Source of the DNA: CAZKTS01 sp964555735
Lineage (GTDB): Bacteria > Actinomycetota > Acidimicrobiia > IMCC26256 > PALSA-555
Direction: 5' to 3'
NCBI GenBank assembly: GCA_964555735.1
Contig: CAZKTS010000213.1
Coordinates: forward strand, 1-42,156
Length of the DNA stretch: 42,156 bases
Shown here: in pieces, positions 14,979 to 23,388 of the stretch
Numbering within the stretch: the first letter of the stretch is position 1
How the letters are laid out: every line of letters begins with the position of its first letter
Made by a program: the position numbers and the translations under genes
Notes under the pieces: model-generated
What the model was told of the DNA's origin: nothing
Databases searched by the model: none
Seen by the model: the letters and a program-made list of their open reading frames with translations, nothing else

Positions 14979-16049
14979 GTGTCCCCTCCCGTCACGCCCG
15001 GTGACGACCTGCGGCTCGGGCTGCTCGAGCCGAGTGAGTCGCTCGACAACCACACCGCTCGCTGGTGCCGGGTCGCGGGCTCGTTCGAGACCGTCCCGCA
15101 CCGGCGCGCCACCGTCTCGGTGCGCCTCGGGCGCCGCCGGGCGACGGAGGTCGTCGACAGCGGGGAGACGGGCGAGGGCCGGTTCGACCTCTACGTGGCC
15201 ATGCCCCGGCTGCGCAAGCACCCGGTGCTCGTGGTCGAGGTCGACGACGGCGTGCGCGCGGTCCGGCGACGGTGTGCGCTGGCGACGCCGGTGGCGCCCA
15301 AGAGCCGCGCCTACCGCGGGTACACGTCGACGCCGGCCGGGCAGGCGGTGCTGGCGCGGCTCCGCGGCCACGGCCTCGAGTTCGGCGCGCTCCACATGCC
15401 TGCGCCGCTCGATCCCGCGCGCACCACCGTCGACTACGCCGACCGGCTCACCCGTGACCAGGCCATCGCCGAGTTCCCCGAGCTCGCGCCGGACGTGGAT
15501 CGGATCGTGAGCCCGAGCGTCCTCCTCGACCTCGACCGGGACGACCTCGGCGCGATCGACGCGGCCCGGTACGACTTCTTCATCGCGGCCGACGTCCTGG
15601 AGCACCTCGCCAACCCGATCGGCTTCCTCGCCAACCTCACCCGAGTCATGCGACCCGGCGCCGTGCTCCTCCTGGTCGTGCCCGACCGAGACTTCACCTT
15701 CGACTTCACCCGGCGCCTGACCGCGTTCGAGCACCTCGAGGAGGAGTACCGCACCGGCGTCGACGAGGTCGACGACGACCACATCCTCGACTACCTCGCG
15801 CACGCCACCGCCCAGGAGGTGCCCACGGAGCCCGAGGCGCGCCGGCTGATGCTCGATCGCGAACGCTTCATGAGCGTCCACGCCCACGTCTGGAACCAGG
15901 TGTCGTTCGACGACTTCATCGAACGGGTGCTGGAGCGTCACCTTTGTGGCGTGCGGGTGGTCGAACGGGTGCCGTCGGTCGAGGCGGGTGGCGCAATGGT
16001 GTACTTGCTGCGTCGCGATGCCGAAGAAGAGGGTGCGGCCGGCGCCTGA
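14979..16049 (+). CDS. SAM-dependent methyltransferase with N-terminal extension
   Basis: 356 residues. About the first 110 (LGLLEPSESLDNHTARWCRV, then strands such as LVVEVDDGVRAV) do not look like a methyltransferase and may be a separate beta domain. YDFFIAADVLEHLANPIGFL (motif IV) and TRVMRPGAVLLLVVPDRDFTF follow, with HVWNQVSFDDFIERVL near the end. Motif I is hard to see, the nearest candidate being FGALHMPAPLDP where other family members have a glycine-rich loop. Start GTG 14979 has GAGG six bases upstream. Probably co-transcribed with the small membrane peptide; substrate unknown. Confidence 0.75.
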   Translation: MSPPVTPGDDLRLGLLEPSESLDNHTARWCRVAGSFETVPHRRATVSVRLGRRRATEVVDSGETGEGRFDLYVAMPRLRKHPVLVVEVDDGVRAVRRRCALATPVAPKSRAYRGYTSTPAGQAVLARLRGHGLEFGALHMPAPLDPARTTVDYADRLTRDQAIAEFPELAPDVDRIVSPSVLLDLDRDDLGAIDAARYDFFIAADVLEHLANPIGFLANLTRVMRPGAVLLLVVPDRDFTFDFTRRLTAFEHLEEEYRTGVDEVDDDHILDYLAHATAQEVPTEPEARRLMLDRERFMSVHAHVWNQVSFDDFIERVLERHLCGVRVVERVPSVEAGGAMVYLLRRDAEEEGAAGA

Positions 16050-16076
16050 GGGCCAGGAGTGCCCGGGCTGCGGCCG

Positions 16077-16082
16077 TAGGAT
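16077..16082 (+). promoter_or_regulatory. Candidate -10 (TAGGAT) of the lipoate / E2-E3 operon
   Basis: The 104-base gap between the methyltransferase and lpdA contains TAGGAT, which would start a transcript with a leader of about 65 bases ahead of GTG 16154. A TTGACG hexamer lies downstream at 16091-16096, so it cannot be the -35 of this element. Confidence 0.35.
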
Positions 16083-16153
16083 GGATGCGGTTGACGCCCC
16101 CAGGCGCGTCGGAGCACAGCAAGCTGATGGATCGCGGCAGGTGAGGGGTTCTC

Positions 16154-17539
16154 GTGGCTGAGCAGTTCGACGTCGTGGTGCTGGGTGGTGGCCCCGGTGG
16201 CTACGCCGCCGCGCTGTACGGCGGCGCCGCGGGGCTGAAGGTCGGCCTGATCGAGGAGCAGCGGGTGGGTGGCACCTGCCTGCACCGCGGGTGCATCCCG
16301 GCCAAGGAGCTGCTCCAGACCGCCGAGGTGCTCCGGACCGTCCGCGACGCCAAGGAGTTCGGCGTCGACGCGGGCCAGCCCAACCTCGACCTGCGCGCCA
16401 GCCAGACCCGCAAGCAGCAGGTCATCGACCGGCTCACCAAGGGCACCGAGACGCTGCTCAAGCGGCGCAACGTCGTGACCTTCAACGGCACCGGCACCAT
16501 CGCCGACGGTGCCAGCCGCACGATCCACGTGTCCGACGGCAGCGAGGTCAGTGGCGATCACCTCATCGTCGCCACCGGGTCGCGGCCCCGCTCTCTGCCC
16601 GGACTCGACTTCGACGGCACCCGCATCCTCTCGTCGGACCACGTCCTGGCGCTCGAGGAGGTGCCCGGACGCGTCGCGATCATCGGTGCCGGCGCCATCG
16701 GCGTGGAGTTCGCGTCGATGCTCGCCGACTACGGCACGCAGGTGACGGTGCTCGAGGCGCTGCCCCGCATCCTGCCCGGCACCGACGCCGACGTCTCCGA
16801 AGGCCTCGCGCGCGCGTTCAAGAAGCGCGGCATCGAGACCGTCGCCGGCGCGCGCGTCACCGCGATCGAGGGCACCCGCGAGCTCTCGGTCACGTACGAG
16901 ACCGGCGGCGCGTCCAACACCGTCGCCGTCGACAAGATCATCGTGAGCATCGGTCGCGACCCGCGCAGCGACGGCATCGGCCTCGAGGCCGCGGGCGTCG
17001 AGATCGACGAGCACGGCTACGTGCGCGTCGACGGCCTCATGCACACGACGGTGCCAGGGATCTACGCGGTCGGCGACATCGTCCGTACGCCCCAGCTCGC
17101 CCACGTCGGCTTCGCGGAGGCGATCGTGGCGATCAAGGCCCTGCTCGGCGAGGCGTGCACACCGGTCGAGTACGACAAGGTGCCGTGGGGGATCTACTCC
17201 CACCCCGAGGTCGCGTTCGCGGGGCTCTCGGAAGAGCAGGCGCGCGAGCGCGGGCACGACGTCGTCACGTCCATGCACCGCTTCGTCGGCAACTCGCGTG
17301 CGCTGATCATCGGTGAGCCCGACGGCTTCGTGAAGCTCGTCGCCGACCGCGACGGCACGTTGCTCGGCGTGCACATCGTCGGCCCGTGGGCCACCGAGCT
17401 GCTCGCCGAGGGCTACCTCGCCGTGAACTGGGAGGCCACGGTCGAGGACATCGCCGGTCTCGTCCACCCGCATCCCACGCTGAGCGAGCTCTTCGGCGAG
17501 AGCGCGCTCGCGTTCTCCGGTCGCTCCCTGCACACCTGA
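16154..17539 (+). CDS. lpdA: Dihydrolipoyl dehydrogenase (E3)
   Basis: 461 residues, normal for E3. VVVLGGGPGGYAAA (7-20) binds FAD. The redox disulfide is GGTCLHRGCIPAKELL with C42 and C47. VAIIGAGAIGVEFASM is the NAD-binding loop, GIYAVGDIV the second FAD contact and HPHPTLSE the acid/base pair H440-E445 used by the partner subunit. It re-oxidises dihydrolipoamide on 2-oxoacid dehydrogenase complexes with NAD+ as acceptor. Start GTG 16154 has GAGGGG five bases upstream. The next gene encodes an E2 subunit 16 bases downstream. No E1 gene is in the window, so the complex (pyruvate, 2-oxoglutarate or branched-chain) cannot be named. Confidence 0.95.
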   Translation: MAEQFDVVVLGGGPGGYAAALYGGAAGLKVGLIEEQRVGGTCLHRGCIPAKELLQTAEVLRTVRDAKEFGVDAGQPNLDLRASQTRKQQVIDRLTKGTETLLKRRNVVTFNGTGTIADGASRTIHVSDGSEVSGDHLIVATGSRPRSLPGLDFDGTRILSSDHVLALEEVPGRVAIIGAGAIGVEFASMLADYGTQVTVLEALPRILPGTDADVSEGLARAFKKRGIETVAGARVTAIEGTRELSVTYETGGASNTVAVDKIIVSIGRDPRSDGIGLEAAGVEIDEHGYVRVDGLMHTTVPGIYAVGDIVRTPQLAHVGFAEAIVAIKALLGEACTPVEYDKVPWGIYSHPEVAFAGLSEEQARERGHDVVTSMHRFVGNSRALIIGEPDGFVKLVADRDGTLLGVHIVGPWATELLAEGYLAVNWEATVEDIAGLVHPHPTLSELFGESALAFSGRSLHT

Positions 17540-17555
17540 CGCGGAAGGCGAAGTC

Positions 17556-19169
17556 TTGGACATCACGATGCCCCAGCTCGGTGAGACGGTCACCGAGGGC
17601 ACGATCACCCGCTGGCTCAAGCAGGTGGGCGACCGCGTGGCCGCGGACGAGCCGCTGTTCGAGGTCTCCACCGACAAGGTCGACTCCGAGGTGCCCGCGC
17701 CGAGCGCCGGCGTGCTCCAGGAGATCCGGGTGCAGGAAGGCGACACGGCCGCGGTGGGCACGGTGCTCGCCGTGATCGCCGACTCGGCTGCCGCGCCGGC
17801 CCCGGCGGCCGAGCCGCCGCCCGCCGCACCCGAGCCGCCCGCCGCGGCACCGCCGGCACCCGCCGACGAGCCGACCCGCCCCGAGCCGGTGCTCACGCTC
17901 GCGCCCCAGCCGGTGGAGCCCACCCCGGTGGCGCCCGCGCCGACCCCGGCCCCCCCGCCCCCGGTCCCGCCCGCGCAGTCGCCGCCGCCGCCGCCGGCCG
18001 TGCCCCCGGCCCAGCCGCAGCCGCCCGCACCTGCGCCCGAGCCCGAGGTCCCCTCGGCCCCCGCCGCCGCGACCGGCGCTGCGGTCACCGGCGCCGCAGC
18101 CCTCACCTCGCCGGTCGTGCGTCGGCTCATCGCCGAGCACGGCCTCGACCCGGCCCAGATTCACGGCACCGGCGAAGGCGGCCGCATCACGCGCAAGGAC
18201 GTGCTCGAGGCGGCCGCGGCCGCACGCGCCGGTGCACCCGCGCCCGCTCCCGCCGCGCCGGTGGCCCCCGTGCCCATGCCCGCGCCGCCGCCCGCGCCGA
18301 CCCCCGAGCCGACGCCCGAGCCGCCCGTGGCCGCGCCGCCACCGGCCCCCGCTCCCGCGGCACCGGCTCCCGCTCCAGCAGCACCGGCACCCGCACCGGC
18401 GCCCGCGGCGCCCGCGGCCGTCCCCACCGAGCCGGTGCCGAGCGCGGCCGAGATCCGCGGCGACGAGGTCATCGCGTTCTCCAACATCCGTCGCCGCACG
18501 GCCGAGCACATGGTGCGCTCGCGGGCCACGAGCCCGCACGCGTACACCTCGGTCGAGGTCGACTTCGAGCGTGTGCAGCGTGTGCGTACCGCCAACCAGG
18601 CCGCCTGGAAGGCGCGCGAAGGCTTCGGCCTCACCTACCTCCCGTTCGTGGCGCGGGCCTTCGCCGACACCGTCGACGACTTCCCGCAGGTCAACGCGAG
18701 CGTGGTGGGTGAGTCGCTCGTCGTGCACCGCGACGTGCACCTCGCGATCGCGGTCGACCTCGACTTCCAGGGTCTCGTCGCACCGGTCATCCGCAACGCC
18801 GACGGCAAACGCCTCCGCCTGCTCGCGCGCGAGATCCGCGACCTCGCCGAGCGGGCCCGGAGCAAGCAGCTCCTCCCCGACGAGGTGCTCGGCGGCACGT
18901 TCACGATCACGAACCCCGGCCCGTACGGCACGCACATCACGTTGCCGATCATCAACCAGCCGCAGGTGGCGATCCTCTCGACCGACGGCATCACCAAGCA
19001 GCCGCGCGTCATCGAGGCCGACGGCGAGGACGTCATCGCCGTCCGCCACGTCGGCATGATCGCCCTGGCGTGGGACCACCGAGCCTTCGACGGCGCGTAC
19101 GCGGCCGCGTTCCTCGGTGCGATGAAGGATCGGCTCGAGCAGCACGACTGGGTGGCGGAGCTCGATTGA
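17556..19169 (+). CDS. 2-oxoacid dehydrogenase E2, lipoylated acyltransferase
   Basis: 537 residues. One N-terminal lipoyl domain has the acceptor lysine K41 in EVSTDKVDSEVPAP. A Pro/Ala-rich linker (about 78-183) leads to an E3-binding domain (about 184-220, VVRRLIAEHGLDPAQIHGTG). A second Pro/Ala linker (about 222-297) and the catalytic acyltransferase domain follow, ending in LAWDHRAFDGAYAAAFL with H508 and D512. It transfers acyl groups from lipoamide to CoA. The best-known actinobacterial SucB/DlaT proteins have two or more lipoyl domains; this one has a single copy. The start is TTG 17556, with GGAAGG eight bases upstream. The stop overlaps the lipB-lipA start (TTGA). Confidence 0.93.
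   Translation: MDITMPQLGETVTEGTITRWLKQVGDRVAADEPLFEVSTDKVDSEVPAPSAGVLQEIRVQEGDTAAVGTVLAVIADSAAAPAPAAEPPPAAPEPPAAAPPAPADEPTRPEPVLTLAPQPVEPTPVAPAPTPAPPPPVPPAQSPPPPPAVPPAQPQPPAPAPEPEVPSAPAAATGAAVTGAAALTSPVVRRLIAEHGLDPAQIHGTGEGGRITRKDVLEAAAAARAGAPAPAPAAPVAPVPMPAPPPAPTPEPTPEPPVAAPPPAPAPAAPAPAPAAPAPAPAPAAPAAVPTEPVPSAAEIRGDEVIAFSNIRRRTAEHMVRSRATSPHAYTSVEVDFERVQRVRTANQAAWKAREGFGLTYLPFVARAFADTVDDFPQVNASVVGESLVVHRDVHLAIAVDLDFQGLVAPVIRNADGKRLRLLAREIRDLAERARSKQLLPDEVLGGTFTITNPGPYGTHITLPIINQPQVAILSTDGITKQPRVIEADGEDVIAVRHVGMIALAWDHRAFDGAYAAAFLGAMKDRLEQHDWVAELD
17790..18105 (+). repeat. Low-complexity Pro/Ala linker 1 of E2
   Basis: About 105 codons encode almost only Pro, Ala, Val and Glu (APAAEPPPAAPEPPAAAPPA and similar) between the lipoyl and E3-binding domains. 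Such linkers let the lipoyl domain swing between E1, E2 and E3 active sites. Boundaries are approximate. A second linker of the same kind lies at roughly 18220-18445. Confidence 0.8.
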
Positions 19170-20827
19170 GGACGCTCCGGGCCCGCCGCCTCGGTCGCGT
19201 CTCGTACGCCGAGGGTGACGCCCTCCAGCGCGCGCTCCATGCTCGGAGCGCCGACGACCATCTCCTGCTGCTCGAGCACCCGCACGTGTACACGCTCGGC
19301 ACCCAGGCCCGGCTCGAGCACGTGCTCGTGCCGCCGGCGTCGGTTGGTGCGGAGCTGGTGCGCACCGATCGTGGCGGCGACGTCACCTACCACGGTCCCG
19401 GTCAGCTGGTCGCGTACCCGATCATCACGCTGCCCGAGTGGCGCGACGGACAGCGCGACGTCGTGGCCTACGTCCGGCAGCTCGAAGCCGTGCTCATCGA
19501 CACCCTCGCCGAGCTCGGCGTGGCCGCGGAGCGCAGGGAGCGCCTGACCGGCGTCTGGGTGGGCGATGCCAAGGTGGCGGCGATCGGTGTGAAGGTGGCG
19601 CGCGGCCGCACCCGGCACGGCGTCGCGATCAACGTCGACCCCGACCTTGCGATGTTCGGGCACATCGTGCCGTGCGGCATCCGCGACAAGGACGTCACCT
19701 CGCTCGCGCGCCTGCTCGGCCACCCGCCCGAGGTCGCCGAGGTCGCGGACCGCTTCACGCGGCAGTTCGCCCGCACGTTCGGCTACGACGACGTCGACAT
19801 GCAGGCGGTCACGCCGGGCACCGCGGACGCGAGCCGGTTCGTGCACCGCGCGCCCGCCGACGCTGCGTCGCCCGCGGCCGCGGGCCCGATCCGGCTCCTC
19901 GGGCGGCTGGCGGACGCCGGGGTCGAGATCCCCGTCGCCGATCCGACCTTCCGGCGCCCGGACTGGATGAAGGTGCGCGCCGACCTCGGCGAGGGCTACC
20001 GGGCCACCAAGCGGCTCATGCGGTCGCTGGACCTCACCACGGTCTGCGAGGAGGCGGGCTGCCCGAACATCTACGAGTGCTGGGCCGACGGCACGGCAAC
20101 GTTCATGATCCTGGGTGAGCGGTGCACGCGGGCGTGCGGGTTCTGTCTCGTCGACACGCGCAAGCCCTTGGCGCTCGATCCCGAGGAGCCCGAGAAGGTC
20201 GCGGCCGCGGTCGCGACGCTCGGGCTCGAGCATGCGGTGATCACGAGCGTGGCGCGCGACGACGTCGCCGACGGTGGTGCCGCCGCCTTCGCGGCAACGA
20301 TCGACGCGGTGCGGCGTCGCAACCCCGGCACGCGCATCGAGGTGCTCATCCCCGACTGCAAGGGCGACGCCGACGCGCTCGACGTGATCTTCGCGGCCCG
20401 CCCCGATGTGCTGAACCACAACCTCGAGACGGTCATCCGGCTCCAGCGGGCGGCGCGCCCGTCGGCCGGGTACGCGCGCTCGCTCGCCCTGCTGGGCCGC
20501 GCCGTCGACGCCGGGCTGGTCGCCAAGTCGGGCCTGATCCTCGGCATGGGGGAGACCGAAGAGGAGGTGCGCGGCGCGCTCGTCGACCTCCGCGGTGTCG
20601 GCGTCTCCATCGTCACGATGGGCCAGTACCTCCGCCCCTCGGCCGATCACCTGCCGGTGGCGCGCTGGTGGTCGCCCGACGAGCTCGCCGCGCTCGGCGC
20701 CTTCGCCGAAGGCCTCGGCTTCGCCCACGTCGAGGCCGGGCCGCTCGTCCGGTCGAGCTACCACGCCAAGCGCGCGGTCGACGCGGCGCGCGACGAGGTG
20801 GCCGGCTCCCGCACGCTCACCGCCTGA
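19166..20827 (+). CDS. LipB-LipA fusion: octanoyltransferase joined to lipoyl synthase
   Basis: One uninterrupted 553-codon frame with two complete enzymes. Residues 1-~215 are LipB: RGGDVTYHGPGQLVAYP (69-85), GDAKVAAIG with the catalytic lysine K136, and HIVPCGI with the nucleophile C170; this part moves octanoate from acyl-ACP to lipoyl domains. After a linker of about 30 residues comes LipA (about 240-553), a radical-SAM enzyme that inserts two sulfurs. The auxiliary cluster CEEAGCPNIYEC uses C294, C299 and C305, the SAM cluster CTRACGFC uses C320, C324 and C327, and RSSYHA at 529-534 supplies the serine ligand. The TTG start overlaps the E2 stop and has GGAG five bases upstream. ATG 19799 could give a separate LipA, but has no ribosome site. 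LipB and LipA are normally separate. Confidence 0.93.
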   Translation: MRTLRARRLGRVSYAEGDALQRALHARSADDHLLLLEHPHVYTLGTQARLEHVLVPPASVGAELVRTDRGGDVTYHGPGQLVAYPIITLPEWRDGQRDVVAYVRQLEAVLIDTLAELGVAAERRERLTGVWVGDAKVAAIGVKVARGRTRHGVAINVDPDLAMFGHIVPCGIRDKDVTSLARLLGHPPEVAEVADRFTRQFARTFGYDDVDMQAVTPGTADASRFVHRAPADAASPAAAGPIRLLGRLADAGVEIPVADPTFRRPDWMKVRADLGEGYRATKRLMRSLDLTTVCEEAGCPNIYECWADGTATFMILGERCTRACGFCLVDTRKPLALDPEEPEKVAAAVATLGLEHAVITSVARDDVADGGAAAFAATIDAVRRRNPGTRIEVLIPDCKGDADALDVIFAARPDVLNHNLETVIRLQRAARPSAGYARSLALLGRAVDAGLVAKSGLILGMGETEEEVRGALVDLRGVGVSIVTMGQYLRPSADHLPVARWWSPDELAALGAFAEGLGFAHVEAGPLVRSSYHAKRAVDAARDEVAGSRTLTA

Positions 20828-21387
20828 TGGGCCGCGTCCTCGACGGGATCACGCCGCCGCTGGCCGAGCTGATCGCCGCGCAGTCGGTCTTCTTCGTCGC
20901 CACCGCGCCGAGCGGCCCGGACGGGCACGTGAACCTCTCGCCGAAGGGACTCGACACCTTCCGCATCCTCGGCCCGAACGAGGTCGCGTACCTCGACCTC
21001 ACCGGCAGCGGCGCGGAGACGATCGCCCACCTGCGGGAGAACGGTCGCATCACGGTCATGTTCTGCGCGTTCACGGGCCCGGCCAACATCGTCCGGCTCT
21101 ACGGCCGCGGGGAGGCGATCCCCGTGGACGACGCCCGGGCCGCAGCGCTGCTCGCGCAGTTCCCCGCGTTGCCGGGCGCCCGGGCGGTGGTGCGCATCGC
21201 GGTGGACCGAGTGTCCACCTCGTGCGGGTACGCGGTGCCGCAGCTCGAGCACGTCGCGGATCGCAGCACCCTCACCGAGTGGGCGGAGCGCAAGGGCGCC
21301 GACGGCCTCGTGGCATATCGCGCCGAGAAGAACGCGACCTCGATCGACGGTCTCCCCGCGCTCGACGCGAGCCCAGGTCCGTCGTGA
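20827..21387 (+). CDS. Pyridoxamine 5'-phosphate oxidase-like flavin/split-barrel protein
   Basis: 186 residues with the FMN-binding split-barrel pattern: SVFFVATAPSGPDGHVNLSP at the N-terminus, then VAYLDLTGSGAETIAHLREN and RITVMFCAFTGPANIVRLYG, followed by RVSTSCGYAVPQ. These are typical of general-stress PNPOx-type proteins rather than true PdxH. It may bind FMN, F420 or heme; which cannot be decided by eye. The stop of lipB-lipA and the ATG share one base (TGATG), so translation is probably coupled. Its link to lipoate metabolism is not known. Confidence 0.82.
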   Translation: MGRVLDGITPPLAELIAAQSVFFVATAPSGPDGHVNLSPKGLDTFRILGPNEVAYLDLTGSGAETIAHLRENGRITVMFCAFTGPANIVRLYGRGEAIPVDDARAAALLAQFPALPGARAVVRIAVDRVSTSCGYAVPQLEHVADRSTLTEWAERKGADGLVAYRAEKNATSIDGLPALDASPGPS

Positions 21388-22472
21388 GTCCGTACGGTCG
21401 TCGGCTCGCGGCCGCGCGCGAGCGCATGGGCCAGGCGGGCATCGACGTGCTCCTGCTCTCCGTCGGTCCCGACCTCCCATACCTGACCGGCTACACCGCG
21501 ATGCCGCTCGAGCGGCTCACCATGCTCGTGGTGCCGCGCGACGGCGAGGCCACGCTCGTGATCCCCGGGCTCGAGGCACCGCGGGTCGTCGAGCAGCCCG
21601 ACGTGTTCACCGTCGAACCGTGGGGTGAGACCGACGACCCGATCGAGCGCGTGGTGGCGCTCGCCGGGACGCCGGCCGTGGCGGCGATCGGTGACCACAC
21701 CTGGGCCCGCTTCGTGCTCGCGCTCCAGGCGGCGCTCCCGCAGACGCGCTTCACCACCGCCCATCCGGTGACCGCGCCGCTGCGGGTCGTCAAGGACGAG
21801 ACCGAGGTCGCGGCACTCCAGGCGGCAGCGGACGCGGTCGACGCCATCGCGGTGGTGATGCGCACCCGGCCGTTTGCCGGCCGCACCGAGCAGCACGTGC
21901 ACCGGGAGCTCGTGGAGCGGATGCTGGACGCGGGCCACCAGTCTGCGAACTTCGCGATCGTGGCGAGTGGACCGCACGCGGCGAGCCCGCACCACGATCC
22001 GACCGACCGGGTGATCGCCGACGGCGACGTCGTGCTCTGCGACTTCGGGGGGACGATGGCGGGCTACTGCTCCGACATCACGCGCATGTTCGTGGTGGGC
22101 GAGCCCGCGCCGGAGGTCGCGGACGCCTACGCCGCGCTCGTCGAGGCCCAGGAGGCCGCGTTCCGGGCTGCGGTCGTCGGCGCGCCGTGCGAGGACGTCG
22201 ACGCGGCGGCGCGGCGCGTGCTGCGGGCCGCCGACCTCGCCGACGCCTTCGTCCACCGCACCGGGCACGGGATCGGCATGGAGGCCCACGAGGATCCCTA
22301 CATCGTCGAGGGCAACGCCACACCGCTCGAGGCCGGCCACGCGTTCAGCGTCGAGCCCGGCGTCTACCTGCCCGGGCGGTTCGGACTGCGCCTCGAGGAC
22401 ATCGTCGTGGCGACCGCGAGCGGCCCGCGCCGCCTCAACGACGCCCCGCGCGACCTCTGCGTGGTCGAGTGA
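21384..22472 (+). CDS. M24 metallopeptidase (Xaa-Pro aminopeptidase/dipeptidase)
   Basis: 362 residues. An N-terminal creatinase-like domain (IDVLLLSVGPDLPYLTGYTA) is followed by the pita-bread catalytic domain. Metal ligands are visible as the D in VVLCDFGGTM, the D in GYCSDITRMF, the H in HRTGHGIGMEAHE, the E in FSVEPGVYLPG and the E in GLRLEDIV. Two divalent metals hydrolyse Xaa-Pro bonds. It is cytoplasmic; no signal peptide is seen. GTG 21384 overlaps the upstream stop by four bases, making it the end of the operon that starts at lpdA. Confidence 0.9.
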   Translation: MSPYGRRLAAARERMGQAGIDVLLLSVGPDLPYLTGYTAMPLERLTMLVVPRDGEATLVIPGLEAPRVVEQPDVFTVEPWGETDDPIERVVALAGTPAVAAIGDHTWARFVLALQAALPQTRFTTAHPVTAPLRVVKDETEVAALQAAADAVDAIAVVMRTRPFAGRTEQHVHRELVERMLDAGHQSANFAIVASGPHAASPHHDPTDRVIADGDVVLCDFGGTMAGYCSDITRMFVVGEPAPEVADAYAALVEAQEAAFRAAVVGAPCEDVDAAARRVLRAADLADAFVHRTGHGIGMEAHEDPYIVEGNATPLEAGHAFSVEPGVYLPGRFGLRLEDIVVATASGPRRLNDAPRDLCVVE

Positions 22473-22488
22473 TCGACGGTCCCCCATC

Positions 22489-23268
22489 GTGAGATTGGAC
22501 ATCGCGACCGTCCTGGTGCAGTGGGCTGCGGGTGGGCTCGCCGCGGGGTGGGTGACGACGCGCCACCGCGTGGTCGGCACGGGGTACGGGTGGCTGGTGC
22601 GCGGCGTGTTCGGCTCGATGGCCGTGCTCGGCGCGGTGCTCGGCATCGCCGACGGCGACGGCGGGTGGGGCGCGACGCTGCGCGACGCCGGTACCGTCGC
22701 GATGGCGATCGCCGCCGCCGTCGCCCTCCTCGTGTCCGTCGTCCGGCGGCGGGTGCCGGTCGGCGACGACGGCGCGTTCCCGCCGCTGCTCGACCTGGCG
22801 GCCCCCGTGGCGGGCTTCGTCGCCCTGCTCGGCGCGGCCGAGGCGGTGGGCGGCCCGTACGCGCTGAGCGCGGGTCGGCTCGTCGTGGGCGCGGCCTTCC
22901 TCGGACTGGTGACCGACGCGATGCTCCTCGGCCACTGGTACCTCGTGCAGCCGGGCCTCTCCCGCGGGCCGATCAAGGAGCTCACCAACCTGGTGATCTG
23001 GGTGTGGCCGGTCGAGGTGGTCCTGCTCCTGGTGCCCACCGGGATGGTGAGCGTCCTGAACGGCTCGATCGACGACGGCTACGGGGGGTTCCTCGGCGTC
23101 ATGTGGGTCGTCAGCGCGCTGACCACGCTCGGTCTCGCGATCGCCGCGAAGCGCGCGCTCGCCGAGCAGTACTACTCGGCGGTCATGGCCGCGACCGGGC
23201 TGCTCTACCTCGCCATCCTCACCGCGTTCGGCACCGACGTGCTCGCCCGGGCCCTGCTCGCACCCTGA
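22489..23268 (+). CDS. Unrecognised multi-pass membrane protein
   Basis: 259 residues with roughly seven hydrophobic segments and few charged loops. IATVLVQWAAGGLAAGWVTTRHR is the first. Short recognisable stretches are MLLGHWYLVQPGLSRGPIKE, EQYYSAVMAATGLLYLAILT and VVRRRVPVGDD. HWYL and the tyrosine pair near the end could be functional, but I cannot assign a family. It follows the M24 peptidase by 16 bases and precedes the ABC exporter by 120 bases, so it is probably the last gene of the preceding operon. GTG 22489 is chosen by the open frame; the ribosome site is weak. Confidence 0.7.
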   Translation: MRLDIATVLVQWAAGGLAAGWVTTRHRVVGTGYGWLVRGVFGSMAVLGAVLGIADGDGGWGATLRDAGTVAMAIAAAVALLVSVVRRRVPVGDDGAFPPLLDLAAPVAGFVALLGAAEAVGGPYALSAGRLVVGAAFLGLVTDAMLLGHWYLVQPGLSRGPIKELTNLVIWVWPVEVVLLLVPTGMVSVLNGSIDDGYGGFLGVMWVVSALTTLGLAIAAKRALAEQYYSAVMAATGLLYLAILTAFGTDVLARALLAP

Positions 23269-23282
23269 GCGGGCAGCGTTCG

Positions 23283-23300
23283 GGGGCCGTCCGGGGCCCC
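23283..23300 (+). terminator. Weak GC hairpin before the ABC exporter operon
   Basis: GGGGCC at 23283-23288 can pair with GGCCCC at 23295-23300 around a six-base loop, 15 bases after the membrane protein stop. There is no T tract. It could act as a terminator for the lipoate operon. Confidence 0.25.
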
Positions 23301-23304
23301 GGAC

Positions 23305-23310
23305 TACCGT
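23305..23310 (+). promoter_or_regulatory. Candidate -10 (TACCGT) of the ABC exporter operon
   Basis: TACCGT lies in the 120-base gap before wzm and would give a leader of about 70 bases, with GGAG ten bases before ATG 23389. It is the only TAnnnT on the plus strand in this gap, with no clear -35. Confidence 0.35.
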
Positions 23311-23388
23311 TGGGCCCGCACGCGCGGCCCTTCCGACGGCCCCGGCACCCGCGCCGTCCCACTTGCGAGCACTTGGAGCGATCCGACG

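Noticed and set aside
16091..16096. TTGACG as a -35 element for lpdA
   Set aside because: No -10 hexamer lies 16-19 bases downstream.
16018..16161. 47-codon frame with a CPGCGRRM zinc-ribbon-like motif just before lpdA
   Set aside because: It overlaps the end of the methyltransferase and the start of lpdA, has no ribosome site, and the rest of the product is low in structure.
17790..18445. Possible CRISPR or satellite array because of repeated GC-rich units
   Set aside because: The repeats are irregular Pro/Ala codons inside the E2 linkers, without spacers or a constant unit.
19799..20827. LipA as a separate gene starting at ATG 19799
   Set aside because: The frame continues from LipB without a stop and the ATG has no ribosome site. 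Kept only as an alternative start inside the fusion.
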